In this document: positions 23,874 to 32,610 of the stretch, piece by piece
How the letters are laid out: each line of letters opens with the position of its first letter
Position numbering within the stretch: the stretch's first letter is position 1
NCBI GenBank assembly: GCA_024684215.1
Contig: JAIKXH010000142.1
Location: 1-64,000, forward strand
Direction: 5' to 3'
From: Lachnospiraceae bacterium
GTDB taxonomy: Bacteria > Bacillota > Clostridia > Lachnospirales > Lachnospiraceae
Length of the DNA stretch: 64,000 bases
Made by a program: the position numbers and the translations under genes
Notes under the pieces: generated by a model
What the model saw: only the letters and a program-made list of their open reading frames with translations
The model's database searches: none
Told to the model about the DNA's origin: nothing

Positions 23874-25379
23874 ATGACCACTCAAAATAAATTAAACCGA
23901 ATGGAAGGCTTTAAGCGAATAATAAATCTGTCGCTTGTACTGCTGTGCCTGTTACTTGAAACGGCGGTATTTACCTACCATTGGTATTTCAATTTCAGAG
24001 TTTCTATCATTGCCGGACGTAACCAGCCCTTTTGGATAAAGGGACATATGCTTGAGGTTGCGGTCTATTTGGTAATTCTGATTTTATTCTCAAATATGTA
24101 CGGCGGAATGAGACTTGGCTATATGAAAAACGCTGAGCTTATTTTCTCACAGATTTTTGCAACGGTTATGGCTGATATTCTTATATATGCCGAGATTTCG
24201 CTTATGGCACTCAGACTGTTCAATCCAAAGTTTTTTGCAGTGATGCTGGTTGAGCAGTGTATTTTGGTATTTATTTATATCAATATAGCCAATTTCTTTT
24301 ATCGAAATATTTTCCCTCCGAGAAGGCTTCTTTTGGTCCATGGAGACAGAGACCCCAGGGAGCTTAGGAGAAAGTTTGAAACCAGGAGCGACAAATATCT
24401 TATCACGGAGCAGATTCATATCAGTGAGGGTACCAAAAAGGTATGTGATGCCATAAAAAAGTACTACACGGACGGAACCTGCAATGCCGTTGTGTTCGGT
24501 GATATAGCGGAAGTGGACAGAAAACCGCTTATAAAATATTGCTACGGCAATTCAATCAGATTTTATATATTGCCCAAGATTAATGACTGTATTTTAAAAG
24601 GTGCGGAAGAGTTACATGTATTTGACTCGCCGATGCTTCTTACACGTGAATATTCCATGACAATGGAACAGAGATTTTTAAAGAGGCTCATAGACATTGT
24701 ATTTTCACTGATTCTGATTGTTATATCATCACCTTTTATGCTCATTACCGCTATAGCCGTAAAAGCATACGACGGGGGGCCTGTTCTATACAAACAGGTT
24801 CGCGTTACGAGAGGCGGCAAACGCTTTAATATAGTTAAGTTCCGCTCTATGAGAGTGGACGCCGAAAAAGATGGAGTAAGGCTCTATTATATAGGCGATA
24901 AAAGAGTTACACCTGTCGGAAAGTTCATTCGAAAGGTTCGATTGGATGAGCTCCCTCAGTTGTTTAACATATTAAAAGGTGATATGTCCTTTATAGGACC
25001 CAGACCCGAGCGACCCGAGATTATAGAGCAGTATCAGGCGCAGATGCCGGAATTTGCATACAGGCTTAAGGTAAAGGCCGGACTTGCGGGATTTGCTCAG
25101 GTTTACGGAAAGTACAATACCACTCCCTACGATAAACTCAAGCTTGATCTCATTTATATAGAGAATTACTCTGTTTTACTGGATTTAAAGCTCATGATGC
25201 TCACACTTAAGATTCTCTTTTGGCCCGATTCGACAGAAGGGGTGGACCCCGGGCAGACGACTGCCATGAAAGACTTGTATATGGCTATGGCCGAAAACAA
25301 GTATGAAGACAGTGAAAGCTATAACGAAGACAAAGCCGAAAAGGTAACGAATAAAGATGAAAATACTTTGGATGTGTAA
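23874..25379 (+). CDS. Polyprenyl-phosphate sugar-phosphate transferase (priming enzyme)
   Basis: The product is 501 residues. It resembles enzymes that transfer a sugar 1-phosphate to undecaprenyl phosphate to start a repeat unit. Four N-terminal membrane segments (about 10-135) precede a CoA-binding-like domain (LLLVHGDRDPRELRRK). A re-entrant hydrophobic segment near 275 leads into the catalytic domain, with GGPVLYKQVRVTRGGKRF, KFRSM, LDELPQLFNILKGDMSF and IGPRPERPE, all diagnostic of the bacterial sugar transferase family. GAGGA precedes the ATG. Its end overlaps the next glycosyltransferase gene by 23 bases. The initiating sugar cannot be told from sequence. Confidence 0.95.
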   Translation: MTTQNKLNRMEGFKRIINLSLVLLCLLLETAVFTYHWYFNFRVSIIAGRNQPFWIKGHMLEVAVYLVILILFSNMYGGMRLGYMKNAELIFSQIFATVMADILIYAEISLMALRLFNPKFFAVMLVEQCILVFIYINIANFFYRNIFPPRRLLLVHGDRDPRELRRKFETRSDKYLITEQIHISEGTKKVCDAIKKYYTDGTCNAVVFGDIAEVDRKPLIKYCYGNSIRFYILPKINDCILKGAEELHVFDSPMLLTREYSMTMEQRFLKRLIDIVFSLILIVISSPFMLITAIAVKAYDGGPVLYKQVRVTRGGKRFNIVKFRSMRVDAEKDGVRLYYIGDKRVTPVGKFIRKVRLDELPQLFNILKGDMSFIGPRPERPEIIEQYQAQMPEFAYRLKVKAGLAGFAQVYGKYNTTPYDKLKLDLIYIENYSVLLDLKLMMLTLKILFWPDSTEGVDPGQTTAMKDLYMAMAENKYEDSESYNEDKAEKVTNKDENTLDV

Positions 25380-26745
25380 TCTTATACTCCCGGCTGTTGC
25401 AGAGGCTCTATCGCTTCCGACTATTCCTAAGGAAGGCTGGGTAAAGGGGCTTTATGACGCAATAATAGCCGGAAAAAAAGACGGTACCGATATACCTGAA
25501 ATATGTTTTGCATTTCCGGTAAGCAGCGAGCTGCTTAAAGCTAACGGCGTATCAAAAGAGCCCGGAGTGATTACCGGATGTGTTAAAGGCGCAGATGGTG
25601 AAGATATAGAATACTATGGCTTTTATGAGGATACATCCAGGGAATACTTATATGACCCCGCACTTGAAGGTGAGATGCAATATATTTTTGATAATGCAAA
25701 GCCTGATTTAGTGCATGTTTTCGGAACGGAGTTTCCACATACCCTTGCTGCTGCAAAGGTTTGGAACAATCCCTCAAAAGTGTTTGTGGGGCTTCAGGGT
25801 ATATGCAGGGACTATGCGGATATATATACCGCTCATTTACCGGGCGTGATTGTGACTCGTCATACATTCAGAGATCAGCTGAAAAAAGATTCCATTTTTG
25901 AACAAAAGAAAAAATACGACCTCCGTGCAGACAACGAAGAAGCAGCAATGAAGCTTATAGGCCATGTGGGAGGTAGAACGGAATTTGACAAAAACTTTGC
26001 CGCAAAGGTTAACCCCGGGGCGGTTTATCACCATGCCGGAGAGACGCTTCGAAGCATATTTTATAATGATGCCTGGAACAGAGAAAATTCCGAAAAATAC
26101 AGAATTTTTGTAAGCCAGGCCGACTATCCTCTAAAAGGATTTCACTACTTACTGATGGCAGCAGGAATGCTCCTTTCGGAAAGAGAAGCTTCCGGCGAAG
26201 ACATTCCCGACTTGCAAATCTATGTCGCAGGGCAGTCTATAGTGGAATACAAAACTTTAAAACAAAAGATCAAGATATCTTCGTATGGGAAATTCTTAAG
26301 AGAACTTATTGACAGGTATGGCCTTTCGGACAGAGTACATATCATGGGAAGGCTGTCGGCCGAGGAGATGAAGGAGCAATATCTTCTTTGCGATACATAT
26401 GTATGCTGCTCTGCAATAGAGAATTCACCCAATTCCCTTGGGGAGGCGATGATGCTTCAGGTACCTATAGTCACGGCAGAAGTAGGCGGTATCGGAAGCA
26501 TGTTTAAAGTGGGTGATGACGGCTTCTCATACTCCGTTGATATTGACGATGATATGGAAGCTGTTGCAGTTAAGCTAAAAAACAGCTTGACCGAGAGATG
26601 GACGACTGAAAAAAATAATCCCGGAGAGGTAGACAGAAGGCGTCATAATGCGGGATTTCACGCCAGAGAGAATCATAATCCCGAGAAAAATGTTTACGAA
26701 ATGCTGGAGATATATAGAAACATAAGCAAACAGCAGGATAAGTGA
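25357..26745 (+). CDS. GT4 glycosyltransferase
   Basis: The product is 462 residues with a GT-B fold. The N-terminal Rossmann domain starts ILWMCNLILPAVAEAL; the C-terminal domain has VSQADYPLKGFHYLLMAA, the pre-donor strand HIMGRLSAEEM and the E(x7)E motif ENSPNSLGEAM that holds the nucleotide sugar in GT4 enzymes. It starts inside the 3' end of the priming transferase gene (23-base overlap), so it probably adds the second sugar. Donor and acceptor are unknown. Confidence 0.92.
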   Translation: MKILWMCNLILPAVAEALSLPTIPKEGWVKGLYDAIIAGKKDGTDIPEICFAFPVSSELLKANGVSKEPGVITGCVKGADGEDIEYYGFYEDTSREYLYDPALEGEMQYIFDNAKPDLVHVFGTEFPHTLAAAKVWNNPSKVFVGLQGICRDYADIYTAHLPGVIVTRHTFRDQLKKDSIFEQKKKYDLRADNEEAAMKLIGHVGGRTEFDKNFAAKVNPGAVYHHAGETLRSIFYNDAWNRENSEKYRIFVSQADYPLKGFHYLLMAAGMLLSEREASGEDIPDLQIYVAGQSIVEYKTLKQKIKISSYGKFLRELIDRYGLSDRVHIMGRLSAEEMKEQYLLCDTYVCCSAIENSPNSLGEAMMLQVPIVTAEVGGIGSMFKVGDDGFSYSVDIDDDMEAVAVKLKNSLTERWTTEKNNPGEVDRRRHNAGFHARENHNPEKNVYEMLEIYRNISKQQDK

Positions 26746-26801
26746 TAAGCGTGAACAGTAGGATGAGTAAACGGCATGATGCTTAAGCGGTAGGACAGTA
26801 C
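26728..26801 (+). repeat. Degenerate tandem repeat across the GT4 stop codon
   Basis: The unit AACAGCAGGATAAGTGATAA (26729-26748), which contains the stop, is echoed by AACAGTAGGATGAGTAAACG (26754-26773) and more weakly by TTAAGCGGTAGGACAG (26783-26798). The array fills the spacer to the next gene. Confidence 0.6.
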
Positions 26802-26804
26802 AAT

Positions 26805-28043
26805 ATGAGAATTACCTTTGTTTCAAATTACATAAATCATCATCAGCTTCCTTTCTGTAAGGCCATGATAGAAAACCTCCCGGAAGGTGATGAGTTTACT
26901 TTTATCCAGACCGAGGAGATGGAAGCAGACAGAAAAAATATGGGCTGGAACGCGAAACTGCCCGTTTTTGTAAAGCTCGCATACAGCTCCGAAGAGGAAA
27001 ACAAAAGGTGCAGAGAGTTGATATTTGACAGTGAAGTTGTTATATTCGGCGGATGCGAGGATGAAAGCTATATTTCCCCGAGGCTTGAGGCGCTAAGGGA
27101 AGGCAATGCAGGGGGAGAAAAATATTTGACTCTCAGATATTCTGAGAGAGTATATAAGGACGGACAATGGAAGTTTATTACGCCCAGGGGACTTAGAAAA
27201 AAATATCTGGACCATACAAGGTATAAAAAGCTTCCGGTATATTTATTGTGCTCCGGCGGATATGTGGCGTCGGATTTTTCACTTTTTGGGGCATACAAAG
27301 GTAAAAAGTACAGATGGGGCTATTTCCCTGAAATAAAAGACATAGATATAGATGAACTGATAAGAACTAAAGGTTATTATTTTTCTGATACAGAAAAAAA
27401 GTCTGATACTCCGTACATACTTTGGACCGGCAGGTTCCTTGACTGGAAGCATCCTGAGCTGGCTGTGAAAACAGCAAAATATCTTAGAGATAAAGGGCTT
27501 GATTTCCATATGGACATAGTGGGCGACGGACCGGAAAAGAACAATGTACTTTTACTGATCGCAGCGTATGGATTGGAAGACAAGGTATGCGTTTCAGGAT
27601 TTAAAAAGCCCGAAGAAGTAAGAGCTATGATGGAAAAAGCTGATATCTATCTGTTTACGAGCGACAGGAGAGAGGGCTGGGGAGCTGTAGCCAATGAGTC
27701 GATGAACAGCGGATGCGCGATAGTGGCCGACAGTATGATTGGCGCAGTGCCGTACTTAATCAAAAACGGTGAGAATGGATTTGTATACCTTGACGGCAAA
27801 AAAGAGGATCTGTTTGAAAAGACAAGGCTGCTTGCGGAGGATAAAGAGCTTAGGCATAATCTCGGAAAAGAAGCCTATAATACCGTAAAAAACATATGGA
27901 ATCCCGAAGTGGCCGCGAGCAGAATGATGCAGTTTATAAGTACGTTTATGGCGGGAGATGAGTTTCCGAAATTTGAATCGGGACCGCTTAGCATTGAAAA
28001 TAGTCTTAGCGAGAATAAAATCAGCAAAAAAGCCGCAGAGTAA
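26805..28043 (+). CDS. GT4/GT1-type glycosyltransferase
   Basis: The product is 412 residues with a GT-B fold: N-terminal MRITFVSNYINHHQLPFCKAM, linker, then ILWTGRFLDWKHPELAVKTAKYL, VGDGPEKN and the donor motif REGWGAVANESMN. The last 40 residues (from about 375) are charged and Ser-rich and look disordered. The ribosome binding site is weak (TAGGA 9 bases upstream). It lies between two other glycosyltransferases and probably extends the same repeat unit. Confidence 0.9.
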   Translation: MRITFVSNYINHHQLPFCKAMIENLPEGDEFTFIQTEEMEADRKNMGWNAKLPVFVKLAYSSEEENKRCRELIFDSEVVIFGGCEDESYISPRLEALREGNAGGEKYLTLRYSERVYKDGQWKFITPRGLRKKYLDHTRYKKLPVYLLCSGGYVASDFSLFGAYKGKKYRWGYFPEIKDIDIDELIRTKGYYFSDTEKKSDTPYILWTGRFLDWKHPELAVKTAKYLRDKGLDFHMDIVGDGPEKNNVLLLIAAYGLEDKVCVSGFKKPEEVRAMMEKADIYLFTSDRREGWGAVANESMNSGCAIVADSMIGAVPYLIKNGENGFVYLDGKKEDLFEKTRLLAEDKELRHNLGKEAYNTVKNIWNPEVAASRMMQFISTFMAGDEFPKFESGPLSIENSLSENKISKKAAE

Positions 28044-28045
28044 AA

Positions 28046-29056
28046 ATGATTAGTGTAATAGTACCTGTATATAACATTCAAAAAGAATATTTGACAAGGT
28101 GTATTGATTCGATCCTTGCCCAAACCCATAAAGATTTTGAACTTTTACTTGTGGATGACGGGAGCAGTGACGGTAGCGCCGGAATATGTGACGAGTATGC
28201 TAAAAAAGATCCCAGAGTAAGGGCTTTTCACAAGGAAAACGGAGGATCATCCAGCGCCAGAAATTTGGGTATAATTAACGCAAAAGGCGATTATATCAGC
28301 TTTATCGACAGCGATGATTATATAGAAAAAGATATGCTCGAAGTACTGTACAATGCAGTTACGGAATTTGGCGTTAAATGCGCACAGGTCGGAAGAAATG
28401 AGATTGATGAGGCGGGAAACATCCTGCCGGATATATGTATTCCTCCGAAGGATAAAGAAATCATTACAGACAGAGATTTTTTGAAAGAACTTTTGATGCA
28501 CAGGGGGGATTGTTCTTTTTGCACCAAGCTTATTGCAAGGGATGTTTTCGGCGCTACGGGAGATGGCTACGAATTCTTCCCTAAAGGCGTCTTAAACGAG
28601 GACTTTCACATATTAATAAAAAAACTGAGAACCATTGGTGATATCGTATCACTACCCGGATATAAATATCACGTGTTTTACCGCGTAGGAAGCAATTCCC
28701 GCAAAGAGACAAAGGAAGAGTTCTCGAGAGTATTTAAAGATTCGGTGGACAATGCGGATATGGCGGCACAAATCGTTAGAAACGATTACCCGGGCGATGA
28801 AGAGCTAAAAAAAATAGCATTCAGGTTTGGTATATTCCAGCGCCTCGAATATATGCTCCATATACCGGTATCGCAGATGAAAAAGGGCTCAGAGTGCTAT
28901 GAATATTACAGAAGCGTTGTTTCTTACTTAAGAAAGAACTATTTTAAAGCTCTTGGAAATAAATACCTGAGCGGCAAAAACAAACTGTACATGACTTTGT
29001 TTGTAACATTCCCCGCTGCGGTCAGAAAGCTTCATAAGAAAATAAAGAGATTATAA
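28046..29056 (+). CDS. GT2 glycosyltransferase
   Basis: The product is 336 residues. The GT-A core is standard: ISVIVPVYNIQKEYLTRCI, LLVDDGSSDGSAGI, the acceptor-proximal GGSSSARNLGI, and the metal site FIDSDDYIEKDM near residue 92. The C-terminal 120 residues are helical and basic, with KKLHKKIKRL at the end for membrane-surface contact. It starts 3 bases after the previous stop. Such enzymes usually transfer hexoses or N-acetylhexosamines; the donor cannot be specified. Confidence 0.92.
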   Translation: MISVIVPVYNIQKEYLTRCIDSILAQTHKDFELLLVDDGSSDGSAGICDEYAKKDPRVRAFHKENGGSSSARNLGIINAKGDYISFIDSDDYIEKDMLEVLYNAVTEFGVKCAQVGRNEIDEAGNILPDICIPPKDKEIITDRDFLKELLMHRGDCSFCTKLIARDVFGATGDGYEFFPKGVLNEDFHILIKKLRTIGDIVSLPGYKYHVFYRVGSNSRKETKEEFSRVFKDSVDNADMAAQIVRNDYPGDEELKKIAFRFGIFQRLEYMLHIPVSQMKKGSECYEYYRSVVSYLRKNYFKALGNKYLSGKNKLYMTLFVTFPAAVRKLHKKIKRL

Positions 29057-29077
29057 TTAATTGATTGGATAAAACTG

Positions 29078-30568
29078 ATGCTTTTTAATTCGTTTATTTT
29101 TATATTGGCGTTTTTGCCGATAACGATAATCGGATATTTTGGACTCAACAGACTAAAAAAGCCGGAAGCGGCCAAAGTGTTTTTGATAGGTATGTCGTTG
29201 TGGTTTTACGGATATTTCAGACCGTCCTACCTCATCATACTGGTGCTCAGCATTTTGGTAAATTACGGCTTCTATTTGCTGTTTACAAAAAAGAATGTAC
29301 AAGGAGGGGGGCGAAAGGCTCTCATGATCATCGGAGTCGTTTTAAACCTTGGTACATTGGGATATTTCAAATACCTTGAGTATTTGCTTTCAAGCTTTAA
29401 CGTCCTAACGGGAGCCGAACTTCCTGTGCCCGAGATCCTTCTTCCTTTAGGAATCAGTTTTTTTACATTCCAGCAGGTAGGCTTTGTAATAGATGCATAT
29501 AAAGGACAGACCGGAAATTATAGGATTCATGACTATGCGCTGTTTGTTTCTTTTTTTCCACAGCTTGTAGCGGGACCTATCGTTACGCATGATGAACTTA
29601 TCCCGCAGTTTAACGATTCTATGAAAAAAAGGCTGAGGGCAGAGAGTTTTACTGCCGGTATTACTTTTTTTGTGCTCGGACTTTCAAAGAAAATTCTTAT
29701 AGCGGATGTATTTGCAAAGGCGGTAGATTACGCCTGGCAAACCACAGAGCTGTTATCTCCGATAGATACCGCCATTGCGATGTTTGCATACTATGTTCAG
29801 ATTTATTTTGATTTCAGCGGATATTCGGATATGGCAATAGGCCTTGGAAAGATGCTGAATTTTGATATTCCGACCAATTTTGACTCTCCCTATAAAGCGC
29901 TTACCATTAGGGATTACTGGAAACGATGGCACATTACCCTTACGAGGTTTTTGACTAAGTATCTGTACATTCCCCTTGGCGGTAGCCGAAAAGGGAAATT
30001 CAGGACCTATTTAAACACGCTGATAGTTTTCATTGTCAGCGGAATATGGCACGGTGCCGGAGGCGGCTATGTCGTGTGGGGACTTTCCGGCGGTATCGGC
30101 ATTGTAATCTGCAGGATGCTTGAAAAACCCATCGAAAAAATGAAAAAAAGCAAGCTTATATCTGCACTAATGTGGATATTCAACACGATTTATTTATGCA
30201 TTTTCTGGACTTTTTTCAGAGGAGAAACAATCGGAAAAAGCATAACATTTTTAAAGCATTTGATTCCTTCCGAGGGACATGCAAATTTTGCGCTTACAAA
30301 AAGCTATTTGCTACAGGTGTTCAGGACCGCGGAATTTGACTATGCTCTAAAGATTTTCCATGTTTACAGTGAGGACGCAAGGGCACTGATTCTTACAGTC
30401 TGCTATATTTTACTGGCACTGATTATAATTGTACTGATGCCAAACTGCAAAAAGATAGTTTCGGACTTTAAGCCCAAAGCATACAAAGCAGTCCTTTTGG
30501 CAGTTTTATTTATTTGGTGTTTTGTGTGCCTTTCCGGAGTTTCGACTTATATTTATTACAATTTTTAA
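29078..30568 (+). CDS. MBOAT O-acyltransferase, first of two (AlgI/DltB type)
   Basis: The product is 496 residues with about ten to twelve membrane segments. MBOAT proteins of this class move acyl groups from cytoplasmic donors to surface polymers. The family landmarks are present: PLGISFFTFQQVGFVIDAY, FFPQLVAGPIV, YVQIYFDFSGYSDMAIG, RDYWKRWHITLTRFLTKYLYI, and the invariant histidine in VSGIWHGAGGGYVVWG. It is followed after 9 bases by an anchored SGNH-type protein, the usual partner for polymer O-acetylation. A second MBOAT-SGNH pair is at 37738-40663. Confidence 0.94.
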   Translation: MLFNSFIFILAFLPITIIGYFGLNRLKKPEAAKVFLIGMSLWFYGYFRPSYLIILVLSILVNYGFYLLFTKKNVQGGGRKALMIIGVVLNLGTLGYFKYLEYLLSSFNVLTGAELPVPEILLPLGISFFTFQQVGFVIDAYKGQTGNYRIHDYALFVSFFPQLVAGPIVTHDELIPQFNDSMKKRLRAESFTAGITFFVLGLSKKILIADVFAKAVDYAWQTTELLSPIDTAIAMFAYYVQIYFDFSGYSDMAIGLGKMLNFDIPTNFDSPYKALTIRDYWKRWHITLTRFLTKYLYIPLGGSRKGKFRTYLNTLIVFIVSGIWHGAGGGYVVWGLSGGIGIVICRMLEKPIEKMKKSKLISALMWIFNTIYLCIFWTFFRGETIGKSITFLKHLIPSEGHANFALTKSYLLQVFRTAEFDYALKIFHVYSEDARALILTVCYILLALIIIVLMPNCKKIVSDFKPKAYKAVLLAVLFIWCFVCLSGVSTYIYYNF

Positions 30569-30577
30569 CGGTTAGAT

Positions 30578-31681
30578 ATGAATAGTGAGATAGAAAAGGA
30601 TATTAACGTTAAAACTGAATATAAGAGTAAAAATGTGTACAGACGTTTTGTGGGCATTTTCTTTACTGTGGTCGGAGTGCTTATTGCGGCTGTGATTGCA
30701 GTTGTTGTGTACGTGGATCCTTTTTTCCACTATCACGGACCGATTGAGGGATTTCCGTATATTATCGACGATCAGCTTTCTCAAAATCCGGGACTTGCAA
30801 AAAATACCGATTATGATGCGGTATCCGTTGGTTCGTCAATCAGCGTCAACATGAAGGTATCTGCATTTAAAGAATATTTTGATGTAGATGCTGTGAAACT
30901 CCCATATAATGCAGCTTGCAGCAAAGATATTTATAATGCTCTGAGCATGGCATTTGCCTCTGACAATACAGTAGAAAAAGTGTTTTGGTCGGTCGATATA
31001 AGGAATATGACAAAGGACACGGAAACGGCGTATCCGCTTCCCGAGTATTTATATGATGATAATCCTTTAAATGATGTATATTATATTTTTAACAGGGATG
31101 TTTTATTAAATTATATATTAAAGCCGTTTTTATATAAGCATAACGCGACGAATCCGGATGAATACTACTGTACATACCATCTTTTTACTTATGGATGGGA
31201 CAGAGTCCTCTATGGCTTTAGAAGTATTGAAAAGCAGCAAGGCATCGATTATTCGGAAGAGCTTGCCGAAGCGATTGCAGGGGTTAATAGAAATTTTGAT
31301 ACTTATCTCAAGGATATTATAGAGGATAACCCTGATACAGAGTTTTATATTTATTTTGCTCCGAGAAGCGTAGCGTACTGGTATGAGTACAGGCAAAACG
31401 GGGAGACTGAAGTGATATTCGAGGCGGAAAAAGCGCTTATAGACAGACTCCTTTGTTATGATAACGTTAAAGTATTTTATTTTGAAGACGATCAAGATAT
31501 AATCACAGACTTTAACAATTATTTTGACAGTGTACATTTTGGAGCGGACACATCTGACGAGATAATTAAACGTATGAGCGCTGGAGAAAGTACGCTTGAT
31601 AATGAGAATTATCAAGAGATAATTGAAGGATTCTGTGAGTATTTAGATAATTACGATTACAGTATATATATTTGGGAATAA
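30578..31681 (+). CDS. Membrane-anchored SGNH-type protein, partner of MBOAT 1
   Basis: The product is 367 residues with a single membrane anchor at about 25-48 (FVGIFFTVVGVLIAAVIAVVVYV) and an extracytoplasmic domain. The SGNH-type layout is seen: nucleophile block YDAVSVGSSISVNM near residue 83, central VEKVFWSVDIRNM, and the C-terminal D-x-x-H in YFDSVHFGAD near residue 321. This matches DltD/AlgJ-like acyl-transfer partners of MBOAT proteins. It sits directly behind MBOAT 1. Its whole extracytoplasmic region is related to the first half of the minus-strand protein at 33858. Confidence 0.8.
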   Translation: MNSEIEKDINVKTEYKSKNVYRRFVGIFFTVVGVLIAAVIAVVVYVDPFFHYHGPIEGFPYIIDDQLSQNPGLAKNTDYDAVSVGSSISVNMKVSAFKEYFDVDAVKLPYNAACSKDIYNALSMAFASDNTVEKVFWSVDIRNMTKDTETAYPLPEYLYDDNPLNDVYYIFNRDVLLNYILKPFLYKHNATNPDEYYCTYHLFTYGWDRVLYGFRSIEKQQGIDYSEELAEAIAGVNRNFDTYLKDIIEDNPDTEFYIYFAPRSVAYWYEYRQNGETEVIFEAEKALIDRLLCYDNVKVFYFEDDQDIITDFNNYFDSVHFGADTSDEIIKRMSAGESTLDNENYQEIIEGFCEYLDNYDYSIYIWE

Positions 31682-31684
31682 AAA

Positions 31685-32539
31685 ATGACTAATAAGATAA
31701 TGGGTCTGGCGACCTGCTTTAACAGAAAAGAAAAAACGATTACCGCACTGAAAAGTCTGTGTGAAAAAAATCCCGAGGTGGATTTTTCATTTGTAATCTG
31801 CGATGACAACAGCAGTGACGGAACTGCGCAGGCTCTGAGTGAGTTTCCTAATACGTGTGTTGTGATGGGCGATGGCAATTCATTTTATTCAGGCGGAATG
31901 AGACTTGCAATGGCGAGGGCTCTTGAAATCTTAGATGGTGATAGTGGCTCCATTGGTTATCCGGACTATATCCTTCTTTTTAATGACGATGTAGATTTTT
32001 ACGACGGTGCAATACAGGGGCTTATAGAAAGAAGCAAAAATAAACATAACGAAAATGCAATTTTTGTCGGGCCCACATGTGAGGATGATTTAAAGTCTTT
32101 ATCATACGGAGGAATCGAGAGAAAATCCAATTTTGCACCGAAATTCAGAATAGTTAAAGCTGATGGCCCGGAGGGCAGGAAGGTCAATACCTTTAATGCC
32201 AATTGCGTTTTGGTTCCGACACATTTATTTGTCAAAACCGGAATAATGGACGAGGTTTACAATCACTCCTTAGGAGATTTTGATTACGGATATATGCTCG
32301 TTAGAAAAGGTGGAGAGATATTTGTATCCGATGAGTATGTAGGCGTTTGCCCCAACAATTCTGAGGAAGGCACATGGAACGATCCCAAGCTAAAAAGAAG
32401 CATTAGATTCAAGAAAAAAGAGAGCATAAAGGGAGTTCCCTTCGGAGAATTTTTCCATTATCTGTTAAAGAACTACAATTTTTTAACCGCTGTGATCTTT
32501 AGCCTGACACCTTATGCGAGAATTCTGATAGGAAAGTAG
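31685..32539 (+). CDS. GT2 glycosyltransferase (rhamnosyltransferase-like)
   Basis: The product is 284 residues. It has the GT2 core GLATCFNRKEKTITALKSL, VICDDNSSDGTAQAL, the variant GGMRLAMARAL and metal site LLFNDDVDFYDGAI. FNANCVLVPTHLF and DFDYGYMLVRKGG resemble rhamnosyltransferase-like GT2 enzymes. It begins 3 bases after the SGNH gene, so MBOAT 1, SGNH and this enzyme form one unit. The donor assignment is tentative. The spacer after the stop is repeat-built. Confidence 0.88.
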   Translation: MTNKIMGLATCFNRKEKTITALKSLCEKNPEVDFSFVICDDNSSDGTAQALSEFPNTCVVMGDGNSFYSGGMRLAMARALEILDGDSGSIGYPDYILLFNDDVDFYDGAIQGLIERSKNKHNENAIFVGPTCEDDLKSLSYGGIERKSNFAPKFRIVKADGPEGRKVNTFNANCVLVPTHLFVKTGIMDEVYNHSLGDFDYGYMLVRKGGEIFVSDEYVGVCPNNSEEGTWNDPKLKRSIRFKKKESIKGVPFGEFFHYLLKNYNFLTAVIFSLTPYARILIGK

Positions 32540-32602
32540 GAAAGCAGGTAAGCGGGAAAGTAGTAGAGTAGAAAAGTAGGGAACAGGGGATTAGGGAAAG
32601 AT
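32530..32602 (+). repeat. Degenerate tandem repeat starting at a GT2 stop codon
   Basis: Roughly eight units of 8-10 bases with consensus GGAAAGTAG start at the last codons and TAG stop of the glycosyltransferase and run towards the next ATG. Variants include GAAAGCAG, GGGAAAGTAG, AAAAGTAG and GGGATTAG. Purine-rich, no gene within. Confidence 0.8.
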
Positions 32603-32610
32603 AAATCGAT

